Part shown: piece by piece, positions 34,879-43,671 of the stretch
How positions within the stretch are numbered: the stretch's first letter is position 1
Layout: each line of letters begins with the position of its first letter
NCBI RefSeq assembly: GCF_022808615.1
Contig: NZ_JAKZKS010000012.1
Span: 1 to 64,000 of the forward strand
Origin: Bacillus sp. FJAT-47783
Lineage (GTDB): Bacteria; Bacillota; Bacilli; Bacillales; Aeribacillaceae
Reading direction: 5' to 3'
Length of the DNA stretch: 64,000 bases
Notes under the pieces: generated by a model
Seen by the model: the letters and a program-made list of their open reading frames with translations, nothing else
Told to the model about the DNA's origin: nothing
Database searches by the model: none
Program-made: the position numbers and the translations under genes

Positions 34879-35646
34879 ATGAATCATATACAGAGTGTGC
34901 AGGATAATTGGGATGCGAATTTATATGATAACAACCATTCATTTGTTTCAAGATTTGGACATGATATATTCGCCTTATTAGAAGAGAGGCGAAACGATCC
35001 TTGACCTTGGTTGTGGAACAGGAGATTTAGCCAATAAATTACATAACCTTGGCACCCATGTTATAGGTATTGATAAATCCGAAAATATGATACATCAAGC
35101 AAGGAGAAAGTATCCACATATAAACTTTATGATTTATGATGTTTTAGACATAGAATTTACAGACGAATTTGACGCAGTTTTCTCAAATGCAACACTTCAC
35201 TGGGTTAAATCTCCCAAACAAGCACTAAATCGAATTTTTACTTTTTTAAAACCAAAGGGAGATTTGTAGCAGAATTCGGAGGTAAAGGGAACGTTCAAAC
35301 AATAACGGATGAAATTATTACTCAATTCAAACAAGAAGGATATAAGTATGATTCGGATCAATTTCCGTTTTATTTTCCAACCATTGGGGAGTATTCGACA
35401 CTGATGGAAGAAATAGGTTTTAACGTGACATTTGCACACCATTTTGATAGACCAACACCTTTAAGCGGCGATAACGGTTTAAAAAATTGGATTGAAATGT
35501 TCACAAGTAGTATGTTTGAAGGTATACCCGAAACTAGAAAAGAGCAAATCATAGCAAATGTAGAAAATAACTAGAAAGAAAAGTTATATAAAAATGGGTG
35601 TTGGATGGCTGATTATAAGAGAATTCGTGTAATGGAACAAAATTAA
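34879..35646 (+). pseudogene. Class I SAM-dependent methyltransferase with two frameshifts and a stop
   Basis: A good start (ATG 34879 after GGGGGAG) opens MNHIQSVQDNWDANLYD. The frame is lost near 34985. The next frame carries the SAM motif L-D-L-G-C-G-T-G-D-L-A and D-A-V-F-S-N-A-T-L-H-W-V, then breaks again near 35262. The third frame gives A-E-F-G-G-K-G-N and an F-P-F-Y-F-P-T-I-G-E-Y segment, a TAG at 35572, then L-Y-K-N-G-C-W-M-A-D-Y-K-R-I-R-V before TAA at 35644. The order is that of a trans-aconitate methyltransferase-like enzyme of about 255 residues. Three independent lesions make a dead gene likely. Confidence 0.8.
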
Positions 35647-35676
35647 CCAAAAGAGCCTATTCTCTAATATGTAAAA

Positions 35677-35717
35677 GGGGTGTCTCTATGCCGAATATTC
35701 GACTTGTGAGACAGCCC
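35677..35717. repeat. Short inverted-repeat relic with IS-like ends
   Basis: GGGGTGTCTC (35677-35686) and GAGACAGCCC (35708-35717) are inverted, 9 of 10 matching, 21 bp apart. The ends resemble those of the element at 1189-1320 and of GGGGCTGTCTC-type IS ends. It may be two fused IS ends left by internal deletion. Confidence 0.4.
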
Positions 35718-35873
35718 AATCTTATAGTGTCTTTTCTCTAAAAGCTGTAGAGAGTTAATTGTCGCCTCATTTATTCGATGAACTGACCAAACATCAATAT
35801 TTATCATTTTATTCTCGTAGTACTTTTAAAAAGCTTTAACATAATAAGATTATCTATTGCAAAAATAGTCTCA

Positions 35874-37331
35874 TCAATATTTTAAAGCAACGTTTTTCAC
35901 TTGCGTATAATTCTGTATTGCCTCGAGTCCTTTTTCTCTGCCAAATCCACTCTTTTTATAGCCTCCGAATGGCTGTGTAATGCCCCCACCCGCGCCGTAA
36001 TGGTTGATGAAAACTTGGCCACACTGAAGTTGGCTAGCGACTCTGTGAGCGCGGCCAGCGTTTTCGGTCCATACACCTGCAACAAGTCCGTACGGGGTAC
36101 CATTTGCTATTTGAATCGCTTCTTCCTCCGATTCAAATATACTTACAGTTAAAACTGGACCAAAAATTTCTTCTTGGGCAAGATGATGAGTTGGCGGAAC
36201 ATTATCGAAGATCGTTGGTAGCAAGTAGTAGCCTTGTTCACAGCCCTCAACACACACACGCTCTCCACCAGTGGCAATTTGGATACCATCCTGCTTTGCA
36301 AGGTCTATAAAACCTTGGATTCTTTCAAATTGTTTCCTTGATAATACTGGACCTAGATCATGATTATCGATTCCCGGTCCAATCGAAAGCTTCTCCATTG
36401 CCTCAGCCAGTTTCTTGACGAATTCATCCTTTATCGATTGTTCAATGACGAGTCGTGATCCTGCAGAACAAGTCTGACCGGCATTTTGAATGATAGAACG
36501 CATCACCCAGTTCAATGCATTTTCCTCATTACAATCTGTAAACACGATATTAGGGGACTTGCCCCCAAGCTCAAGTGTCACAGGAACAATATTTTTTGCG
36601 GCTGCTTGCATTACGGTCTTCCCTGTCTCTACTGAACCGGTAAACGTAATGTGATTAATACCTGCATGGGCAGAGAGTGCCGCTCCTGCTTCATAGCCAT
36701 AACCTGTAACAACATTTAGGATCCCCTTCGGTAATGATAATGCCTCTAATAATTCAACAAGCTTTAACGTCGATAATGGGGTGTCTTCAGCAGGTTTTAA
36801 AACGGCTGCATTACCAGTCGCAATCGACACGGATATACTCCGAGCCGCTATTTGCAACGGGTAATTCCATGGGATAATATGACCGACAATTCCAATTGGC
36901 TCCCGGACTGTGTAATCAATAATTCCATTTTCAACCGGAATCGTTTCGCCCATAATCTTATCAGCAATACCTGCGTAAAATTCAAAATATCGCGCTGCAA
37001 TTTCTACATCTGTCTCAGCTTGAATGAGAGGTTTCCCAACATCCAATGTCTCTAATCTTGCCAACTCTTCCTTATTCTCTCGAATGATTTCCGCTGCTTT
37101 AAAAAGAAGTTTCCCCCGATGATACGGCTCTAGTTCCAGCCATTCTCGAGAGTGAAATGCTTTCTTCGCAGCTTTAACCGCTAAATCAATTTCTTCCTTT
37201 CCCCCTCGAGGGACAAACGCAATCACAGAACCGTCTGCTGGATTCTTTACTTCAATTAATTTCTCTTGATCTGGAACTATCCATTCACCGTCAATATAAA
37301 GGCCTTGAATCTTTACTTCGATTGCTTTCAC
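35874..37331 (-). CDS. Aldehyde dehydrogenase (NAD(P)-dependent)
   Basis: The 485-residue protein has the full ALDH fold: N-terminal D-G-E-W-I-V-P, I-V-G-H-I-I-P-W-N-Y-P-L near 145, cofactor loop F-T-G-S-V-E-T-G near 230, catalytic Glu in T-L-E-L-G-G-K-S-P-N near 253-262, and catalytic Cys in N-A-G-Q-T-C-S-A-G near 287-295. It is the last gene of the TRAP operon, three bases after the SDR gene. It would oxidise an aldehyde formed by the upstream enzymes (or a semialdehyde) to an acid. The exact substrate cannot be read from the sequence. Confidence 0.88.
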   Translation of the reverse strand: MKAIEVKIQGLYIDGEWIVPDQEKLIEVKNPADGSVIAFVPRGGKEEIDLAVKAAKKAFHSREWLELEPYHRGKLLFKAAEIIRENKEELARLETLDVGKPLIQAETDVEIAARYFEFYAGIADKIMGETIPVENGIIDYTVREPIGIVGHIIPWNYPLQIAARSISVSIATGNAAVLKPAEDTPLSTLKLVELLEALSLPKGILNVVTGYGYEAGAALSAHAGINHITFTGSVETGKTVMQAAAKNIVPVTLELGGKSPNIVFTDCNEENALNWVMRSIIQNAGQTCSAGSRLVIEQSIKDEFVKKLAEAMEKLSIGPGIDNHDLGPVLSRKQFERIQGFIDLAKQDGIQIATGGERVCVEGCEQGYYLLPTIFDNVPPTHHLAQEEIFGPVLTVSIFESEEEAIQIANGTPYGLVAGVWTENAGRAHRVASQLQCGQVFINHYGAGGGITQPFGGYKKSGFGREKGLEAIQNYTQVKNVALKY

Positions 37332-37334
37332 TCT

Positions 37335-38075
37335 TTAAATCCCCCTTCCGCCATCAACATTTAATACGGAACCTGTTACTATGGCAGCCTCTTTTGAGCA
37401 TAAATATACAAGTGAGTTGGCGATATCCATCGGTTTAATCAGCCTTCCTAGTGGAACACTCTTCTTAAAAATAGTCTCCTTGGTTGTTTTGATATCTCCA
37501 TCTTTGGAAGTAAATTGACCGAGCATATTCGTATCTGCGGGACCTGGGTTTACAACATTTACGCGAATTCCGTATTCAGCAAGTTCAATAGCTAGAGCTT
37601 GTGAGAAGGAAACAGCCGCTCCTTTTGATGCGATATAGGCATTTAACCCTGGGCGAGGTCTTACCATAGAGATTGATGCAACATTCACAATAACTCCCTC
37701 ACCTTGTTTTTTCATATATGAAGCTGCTTCACGACAAGTGAGAAAAAGAGAGGTTGCGTTAACACTCATAATCTTCTCCCAATCTGCCAAACTCACTTCT
37801 TCTATCGGTGTTGCCGGTTGAGCAATACCTGCAATATTCACAAGCCCATCGATGTGGCCAAATTTACAATTTGCTTCTGAAAAAACTTTTGCTACATCGT
37901 ATTCCTTTGTTAAGTCCGCTGCAATCGGGTAAAACCTTTCATTGCTCTCCAATCCTTCAATATTCAAATCAACCGCTGCTACATAAGCACCTTCCTCTAA
38001 AAAACGTTTTACTGTTTCTTTCCCCATTCCACCTTTAGCTCCCGTAACAACAAACACTTTATCCCGTAATCTCAT
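37335..38075 (-). CDS. Short-chain dehydrogenase/reductase (SDR)
   Basis: The 246-residue classical SDR shows the cofactor motif T-G-A-K-G-G-M-G-K (residues 12-20), N-I-A-G near 83 (variant of N-N-A-G), catalytic Ser in N-V-A-S-I-S near 134-139, and Y-I-A-S-K-G (Tyr and Lys) near 148-153, with R-V-N-V-V-N-P-G and the C-terminal L-N-V-D-G-G-R-G-I. It acts on a secondary alcohol or ketone with NAD(P). It lies between the DmlA-like and ALDH genes in a tight operon, so it should act on the same compound series. Confidence 0.85.
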   Translation of the reverse strand: MRLRDKVFVVTGAKGGMGKETVKRFLEEGAYVAAVDLNIEGLESNERFYPIAADLTKEYDVAKVFSEANCKFGHIDGLVNIAGIAQPATPIEEVSLADWEKIMSVNATSLFLTCREAASYMKKQGEGVIVNVASISMVRPRPGLNAYIASKGAAVSFSQALAIELAEYGIRVNVVNPGPADTNMLGQFTSKDGDIKTTKETIFKKSVPLGRLIKPMDIANSLVYLCSKEAAIVTGSVLNVDGGRGI

Positions 38076-38078
38076 TTA

Positions 38079-39167
38079 TTATAAACCTTCCTTCCCTATC
38101 ATTATGTCTTGTACAGCTTCACAAATGGCAAAACCCATTTCGCTTGTTGTTGAAGTTCCACCGAGGTCCGGTGTCCGTACTTCGTTTTTCGTCAAGACTT
38201 GTTCAATAGATTCCACTACAACTTTCGCTAAATCTTCTCTTCCTAAGTGTTCTAGCATAAGCGCTGCTGACCAAATTTGAGCAACCGGGTTAGCAATACC
38301 TTTACCTGCAATATCAGGCGCCGATCCATGAACAGGTTCAAACATAGACGGGAATTCCCCTTCAGGATTTAAATTGGCCGATGGAGATAACCCAAGCCCT
38401 CCTACAACAGCAGAACCTAAATCACTTAAAATATCACCAAAAAGATTAGATGCCACAACCACCTCAAAATCTTTCGGCTTTGATACAAAAAAGGCCGCAA
38501 GTGCATCAATATAATAGCTTTCAAGCTTGATAGCAGGGAAATCCTCACTAACTTCTTGTACAACCTCATCCCAAAGTTTCATTGAATGGATAATAGCATT
38601 AGACTTTGTAGCACTTGTAACGGTTTCTTTTCCGTGCTTTTTTGCATAATTGAATGCGAAATTTGCTACTTTCTCCGTGCCGCTTCTTGTCATAATCGTA
38701 TTTTGAACCGCTATTTCCCCTTCTAAGCCAGGATATAACCTCCCGCCACTATTGGAATATTCTCCTTCTGCGTTTTCACGAATAATAACAAAATCAATTG
38801 GTTCATCATACGCTAAAGGAGATGGTACCCCACGTAGTAATTTCACTGGACGAAAATTGATATATTGCTGAAACTGTTTTCGGATAGGCATAATAAGTTC
38901 CCAAATCGTTACCTCGTCAGGAACCCTATTATCTCCAATAGCGCCAAATAAAATGGCATCAAATTGCTTTAGCGTTTCCAATCCATTTTCAGGCATAATT
39001 TCTCCATGTTTCAAATAATACTCGCTACTCCAATCAAATGTCTCAAACTCCATTTCCAAAGAAGGATCCATTGTTTTTAGAAGCTCTAATACTTTGACTG
39101 CTTCATGAACGACCTCTTTACCAATTCCATCTCCAGGTAACACGGCTATACGATGACTTTTCGTCAT
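38079..39167 (-). CDS. Tartrate/D-malate dehydrogenase-type decarboxylating dehydrogenase
   Basis: The 362-residue protein belongs to the isocitrate/isopropylmalate dehydrogenase family. It has A-V-L-P-G-D-G-I-G at residues 8-16, R-E-N-A-E-G-E-Y-S-N-S-G-G near 134-146 (as in TtuC/DmlA enzymes rather than LeuB), the active-site T-K-S-N-A, and F-E-P-V-H-G-S-A-P-D-I-A-G near 280. Such enzymes oxidise and often decarboxylate (R)-malate, tartrate or related 2-hydroxyacids with NAD. It overlaps the FAD-oxidase gene upstream by four bases (ATGA). Confidence 0.85.
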   Translation of the reverse strand: MTKSHRIAVLPGDGIGKEVVHEAVKVLELLKTMDPSLEMEFETFDWSSEYYLKHGEIMPENGLETLKQFDAILFGAIGDNRVPDEVTIWELIMPIRKQFQQYINFRPVKLLRGVPSPLAYDEPIDFVIIRENAEGEYSNSGGRLYPGLEGEIAVQNTIMTRSGTEKVANFAFNYAKKHGKETVTSATKSNAIIHSMKLWDEVVQEVSEDFPAIKLESYYIDALAAFFVSKPKDFEVVVASNLFGDILSDLGSAVVGGLGLSPSANLNPEGEFPSMFEPVHGSAPDIAGKGIANPVAQIWSAALMLEHLGREDLAKVVVESIEQVLTKNEVRTPDLGGTSTTSEMGFAICEAVQDIMIGKEGL

Positions 39168-40549
39168 TTATAAACACCTTCCATTTCCACGATTTTTCCA
39201 GGATTCAAAATATTATCAGGATCAAGCGATTTTTTAATCATTTTCATGATTGGCAGTGCTGTGCTTCGCTCTTCTTTTAAAAATTTCATTTTTCCAATCC
39301 CAATTCCATGTTCTCCTGTACATGTTCCTCTATGTTCGAGAGCAAATTTTACGACCTTTTCATTTAAGGCGTGAAATCGACTCATTTCATCTTCATCCTC
39401 CGTATCTAAACCAAAAACCGCATGAAAGTTTCCATCACCAACATGTCCTAAAAGAGCCCCATCAAGCTTGTATTCTTCTAATAATTTTCTTGTATACGCA
39501 ATCGAAATCGCTAACTGTGAAATCGGTACACAAACATCTGTTGAAACTAGCTTTCGGTTCGGTTTTCTTTCTACAATTGCTAATGCAGCATGGTGACGCG
39601 CTTCCCAAAGCTGTGCACGTTTAATAGAGTCTTCTTCAAACTCAAATCGTTTCACACCGGCATCTTCTATTAATTCTTTAATTAATGAAATTCCTTGCTT
39701 TGTTGACTCCACGGTTCCGTTGTATTCCAAAAATAGAGTAGGAACCTCTTCAAATTCAGTACTTTTCGATTCATTTACAGCCCGAATCGTTGCTGAATCC
39801 ACAAGCTCTATTTTTCCAATACCAACCCCTGACTGCAGGACGAGCTCTGCTGCCTTTCCTGCCTCTTCAACTGTTTCAAAGACGGCTTTTGCAACGACTG
39901 TTGCTTCTGGAATACCCGCAAGCTTAAGCGTTATTTCGGTAAAAACACCAAGTGTCCCTTCTGAACCAATCATTAGCTCTGTCAAATTATAACCAGCTGC
40001 AGACTTAATCGTTTCACCTCCAGTTGTGATGAGCGTACCATCCGCCATGACAACCTGAAGACCTAGTACATTATTCTTCATCGTTCCATATTTTACTGCA
40101 TTCGTCCCACTCGCATTTGTCGCAGTCATGCCACCGATTGTCGCATCTGCCCCTGGATCTATAGGAAAAAACAACCCGTACTTTTTTAAATATTTATTTA
40201 ACTGTGTTCTCGTCACACCTGGCTGAACTTTCACCACAAAATCTTCTGGGTAAACCGCAAGCACCTTATTCATTAATGTAAAATCAATGCTAATCCCACC
40301 TTTTAAAGGTACAAGGTGACCTTCAATACTGCTTCCTGCCCCAAAAGGTACGATAGGGACATGATTTTTCGCCGCATATTTGACGATTTCAACGACCTCT
40401 TTATCGTTTTTTGGAAACACGACGATATCTGGACTCTTCTTTGTGTGATAATCCATCCCTCCACTATGGTGTTTAAGCACCGTTTCATTTACACTCACAC
40501 GTTCTGAATCCTTTAAGATGTTTAATAAATCTTGATACATGTTATTCAC
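39164..40549 (-). CDS. FAD-linked 2-hydroxyacid oxidase/dehydrogenase, GlcD family
   Basis: The 461-residue protein has an N-terminal PCMH-type FAD-binding domain (V-P-F-G-A-G-S-S-I-E-G-H, near 95-106; P-G-A-D-A-T-I-G-G near 140; A-A-G-Y-N-L-T near 186) and a C-terminal domain with G-H-V-G-D-G-N-F-H-A and T-G-E-H-G-I-G-I-G-K. These are signatures of D-lactate dehydrogenase/glycolate oxidase subunit GlcD-like enzymes. No GlcE or GlcF partner is encoded here. It follows DctM by two bases and overlaps the next gene, so it is part of the hydroxyacid operon. It would pass electrons from a 2-hydroxyacid to FAD. Confidence 0.88.
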   Translation of the reverse strand: MNNMYQDLLNILKDSERVSVNETVLKHHSGGMDYHTKKSPDIVVFPKNDKEVVEIVKYAAKNHVPIVPFGAGSSIEGHLVPLKGGISIDFTLMNKVLAVYPEDFVVKVQPGVTRTQLNKYLKKYGLFFPIDPGADATIGGMTATNASGTNAVKYGTMKNNVLGLQVVMADGTLITTGGETIKSAAGYNLTELMIGSEGTLGVFTEITLKLAGIPEATVVAKAVFETVEEAGKAAELVLQSGVGIGKIELVDSATIRAVNESKSTEFEEVPTLFLEYNGTVESTKQGISLIKELIEDAGVKRFEFEEDSIKRAQLWEARHHAALAIVERKPNRKLVSTDVCVPISQLAISIAYTRKLLEEYKLDGALLGHVGDGNFHAVFGLDTEDEDEMSRFHALNEKVVKFALEHRGTCTGEHGIGIGKMKFLKEERSTALPIMKMIKKSLDPDNILNPGKIVEMEGVYK

Positions 40550-40551
40550 CT

Positions 40552-41820
40552 CTATTTATCTAATAAATACAAGCTAATGGATGGCATGAAAGTCAAAATA
40601 AGTACATCGATAATCAACATAATGAGAAACGGCGTTATCGCACGAACGATGTGCTCCAATCTAATGTTGGCAATATTCGATGCCACAAACAAATTAATAC
40701 CAACTGGCGGTGTGATCATCCCAATGGCCAAACTGACTACCATAATGACACCAAAATGAACGAGATCCATTCCTGCTGCCGAAGCAATCGGAACTAAAAT
40801 CGGTGCCATTATTACGATAGCCGCTGAAGTTTCCAAAAACGTCCCGACAATTAACAAAATCACATTAATTATAATGAGAAGAAGTAGCGGATTTGACGTA
40901 ATGCTTAGCATGGCATTCGAGATTTGACCTGGAATTTGCTCCCTTGTCAATAAAAAGCCAAATATGGATGCACATGAAATAATAAATAAAATGACAGAAG
41001 AAGTGATAGCGGATGAAATGAATATTCCTGGAATATCCTTCCACTTAATCTCCTTATAAATTAACAAGCCCACAATTAACCCATAGACAACCGCAACGAC
41101 AGAGCCTTCTGTCGGTGTAAATATTCCCCCATATATTCCCCCAAGAATAATAACGGGCATTAATAATGCTAATATAGCGTTTTTAAAAGCAATGAAAACT
41201 TCTTTATATGAGCTCTTTTCTTCCTTGCCATACCCTCTTTTACGTGATATAAAATACGCAACTAAAATAAGAGACACCCCAACAAAGATTCCCGGTACTA
41301 TACCCGCGATAAATAAATCCCCGATCGATGCTCCTGCAATAACCCCGAATAAAATCAGTGGAACACTTGGCGGAATCATAACCCCTATCGTTCCGCCCGC
41401 TGCTTGTATTGCAGTTGAAAAACTTTTATCATAGCCACGTTTTACCATAGCAGGAATTAGGATGCTCCCAACTGCTGCAGTTGTCGCTGCAGCTGACCCA
41501 GAAATCGCGGCAAAAAACATACAAGTTACAATCGATACCATCGCCAGGCCTCCATGAAGGCTTCCTACTAGCGTACTTGAAAAATGGATTAATCGTTTAG
41601 AGATTCCCCCTGATTCCATCAGTTTTCCGGCTAATATAAAAAATGGAACAGCCATCAACGTAAAGGAATCGGTAGATGTAAACATTTTTTGGACAATAAC
41701 CATTAATGGCACACTATCCTGGATCATCAAAACAATCATTGAGGCAAGTCCAAGTGCAACTGCTACTGGAATATTAATAAGAAAAAGAACAATTAGTAAT
41801 CCGTATAATAGCCAGGCCAT
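40552..41820 (-). CDS. dctM: TRAP transporter large membrane subunit DctM
   Basis: The 422-residue protein has about 12 TM segments and typical DctM motifs: A-V-P-F-F-I-L-A-G-K-L-M near 55, F-F-A-A-I-S-G-S-A-A-A-T-T-A near 107-120, M-I-P-P-S-V-P-L-I-L near 151, and G-M-I-T-P-P-V-G-I-N-L-F near 370. DctM is the transport subunit that couples substrate entry to Na+ or H+. It overlaps the DctQ stop by one base. The substrate is set by the DctP protein. Confidence 0.92.
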   Translation of the reverse strand: MAWLLYGLLIVLFLINIPVAVALGLASMIVLMIQDSVPLMVIVQKMFTSTDSFTLMAVPFFILAGKLMESGGISKRLIHFSSTLVGSLHGGLAMVSIVTCMFFAAISGSAAATTAAVGSILIPAMVKRGYDKSFSTAIQAAGGTIGVMIPPSVPLILFGVIAGASIGDLFIAGIVPGIFVGVSLILVAYFISRKRGYGKEEKSSYKEVFIAFKNAILALLMPVIILGGIYGGIFTPTEGSVVAVVYGLIVGLLIYKEIKWKDIPGIFISSAITSSVILFIISCASIFGFLLTREQIPGQISNAMLSITSNPLLLLIIINVILLIVGTFLETSAAIVIMAPILVPIASAAGMDLVHFGVIMVVSLAIGMITPPVGINLFVASNIANIRLEHIVRAITPFLIMLIIDVLILTFMPSISLYLLDK

Positions 41821-42296
41821 TATTCACTCGCCTCCTTTCTCCACTCGGATATCGTTATGTATAACACATTGATCACAAACAAAATACTTGAAATGGGAAT
41901 AACCGTATAAACGTATCCCATCGGCAATTGCAAGGAAGGTGATGTTTGCATCATGCTTCGTTCAATAAATTCAAAGCTATTTGTGACAATATGCCAAAAG
42001 AAGAAAATAATTAGTGCAGATGAAACAACAATCATAATCCGTTTCACTAACTTGTTTCCTCTTTCAAATACTATTTCAATGCTCGGATGGGCTTTCACAC
42101 TCATCGCATAACCTGCTCCTAAAAAGGTGATCCAAACAAGTAAATATCGGGATAATTCCTCTGTCCAAGCCAACGGTTGATCAAGGACGAAACGGAAAAG
42201 AACTTGTAGGAAAACAGCAATGACCATAATAAAAAAAAGAATAATTAATACCCACTTGATTAAATTATTTAATGAATCTACTACTTTTTTAACCAC
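41820..42296 (-). CDS. dctQ: TRAP transporter small membrane subunit DctQ
   Basis: The 158-residue protein has four TM segments and the DctQ motifs F-V-L-D-Q-P-L-A-W-T-E-E-L-S-R-Y (about 32-47) and G-A-G-Y-A-M-S-V-K-A-H near 56-66. DctQ pairs with DctM in the membrane. The start has GGGGAAGTG upstream. It is separated from dctP by 78 bp holding an internal terminator, while it is directly joined to dctM. Confidence 0.9.
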   Translation of the reverse strand: MVKKVVDSLNNLIKWVLIILFFIMVIAVFLQVLFRFVLDQPLAWTEELSRYLLVWITFLGAGYAMSVKAHPSIEIVFERGNKLVKRIMIVVSSALIIFFFWHIVTNSFEFIERSMMQTSPSLQLPMGYVYTVIPISSILFVINVLYITISEWRKEASE

Positions 42297-42317
42297 GATT
42301 CACTTCCCCTTATGACT

Positions 42318-42365
42318 AAAAAACTTGGTCTGTGCCGAATACAATTTCGACACTCGCCAAGTTTT
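42318..42365 (-). terminator. Internal attenuator-like terminator between dctP and dctQ
   Basis: On the minus strand AAAACTTGG (42365-42357) pairs with CCAAGTTTT (42328-42320), and inside it GTGTCGAA pairs with TTCGGCAC, followed by a TTTTTT run. It begins ten bases past the dctP stop. It should let only part of the transcription through, so that the binding protein is made in excess. Confidence 0.75.
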
Positions 42366-42374
42366 CCAGATTTT

Positions 42375-43403
42375 TTATTTTTCATTTAAAATGGCGTCGA
42401 GTTGTTCTTTACCAAATTCAGATTCATATTTTTTATAAACAGACTGAATGGCTTCTCTGAAAGGCGTAACATCTACCTCTTCAACAACTTCTACACCTTT
42501 CTCTTTGAGAACCTGTAAAGATTTCTCATCAGACTTCTTTATAAGCTCTCGTACTTGATCTCCGGCGTTTTTCGCTTCTTCTCTTAAAATTTCTTGATAA
42601 TCTGCAGGTAGTGTATCCCATACAGATTTACTGAACATAATAACAGCAGGAGAATACAAGTGACCTGTTAACGTCATATGAGTTTGGTTAGATTCATATA
42701 GCTTGTACGTATCAGCAACAATAATTGGGTTTTCCTGCGCATCAACGACTCCTTGTTGGAGAGCTGTCAATGCTTCCGTCCAAGCCATTGGAGTTGGTTT
42801 TGCTCCTAATGCCGTAAATGCATCGAGATGAATTGGATTTTCTTGTGTACGTATCTTAAGTCCTTCTAAATCTCCTGGCTTCGTGATAGGACGCTTAGCA
42901 TTTGTAATATGACGGAAACCATTTTCCCCCCATGCAAGACCAACAAGTCCAACATCCTCCATCCCTTTCAAAAGCCCTTGTCCAATTTCACCATCAAGCA
43001 CTTTATAGGCATGTTCCCTTGATTCAAATAAAAACGGCATATCTACAATCCCAATTTCAGGATAGAAATTGGCAATTGGTGCTGTTGAAGAAATCGACAT
43101 ATCTGCCGTTCCTAGCGTTAGAGCTTCCGTTAACTCCCTTTCAGCTCCAAGCTGACTAAGCGGAAACACTTCAATTTTAACCTTTCCATTTGTACGTTCC
43201 TCAACATTTTTAGCCATTTCAACCAAGCCAACGTGGTACGGATGTTCCTCTGTTAAAGAATGGCCTGCCTTAAAACTAAATGTCTGACCACTGTTTTTTT
43301 CCCCTGATTCATTCTTGCTTGTTGACTCCGAAGAGCTGCAGCCAGCAATGATTAAACTTAAAATCATTAAAGGAAAAAACCATAAAACCTTCTTTCTAAA
43401 CAT
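42375..43403 (-). CDS. dctP: TRAP transporter solute-binding lipoprotein DctP
   Basis: The 342-residue protein starts with a lipoprotein signal peptide (M-F-R-K-K, a hydrophobic run, and the lipobox I-I-A-G-C with Cys22), a Ser/Lys-rich linker, and then a DctP domain (A-G-H-S-L-T-E-E-H-P-Y-H near 46; V-P-L-S-Q-L-G-A-E-R-E near 84-95 as F-P-L-S-Q-L; R-T-Q-E-N-P-I-H near 186; Q-E-N-P-I-I-V near 218). The conserved Arg in L-K-I-R-T-Q normally binds the substrate carboxylate. It is the first gene of the operon. Confidence 0.9.
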   Translation of the reverse strand: MFRKKVLWFFPLMILSLIIAGCSSSESTSKNESGEKNSGQTFSFKAGHSLTEEHPYHVGLVEMAKNVEERTNGKVKIEVFPLSQLGAERELTEALTLGTADMSISSTAPIANFYPEIGIVDMPFLFESREHAYKVLDGEIGQGLLKGMEDVGLVGLAWGENGFRHITNAKRPITKPGDLEGLKIRTQENPIHLDAFTALGAKPTPMAWTEALTALQQGVVDAQENPIIVADTYKLYESNQTHMTLTGHLYSPAVIMFSKSVWDTLPADYQEILREEAKNAGDQVRELIKKSDEKSLQVLKEKGVEVVEEVDVTPFREAIQSVYKKYESEFGKEQLDAILNEK

Positions 43404-43546
43404 AATAAACTCCCCTTTTTATTTATCTGAATTACTTAAATATACCGACAATTATAACACTATTTTCGAGTTTATGCGCTAAATTTTTCGAACTTTATTA
43501 ATTATCTTACTAGAAAACCTTTACCCTCACCTTTGGGTATGTGGGT

Positions 43547-43575
43547 TAAATAATTAGCTAGCATCAACTTGTCAA
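43547..43575 (-). promoter_or_regulatory. Candidate promoter of the TRAP/hydroxyacid operon
   Basis: On the minus strand TTGACA (43575-43570) and TATTTA (43552-43547) are separated by 17 bp. A second possibility is a TATAAT at 43456-43451 with a poor -35, closer to the start codon. No regulator gene is linked to the operon. Confidence 0.35.
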
Positions 43576-43671
43576 AAAAAAATTAACTAAGGTTAAAAAA
43601 CAAAATATTAGCCATACAACGTGAAAATTTTTATAGTAGAAATATAAATACAAAAGTGGAGGGTCAAGTCG

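Noticed and set aside
39250-39624. Plus-strand frame of 124 codons
   Set aside because: Antisense shadow of the GlcD-type oxidase, with many His/Leu runs and no start signal.
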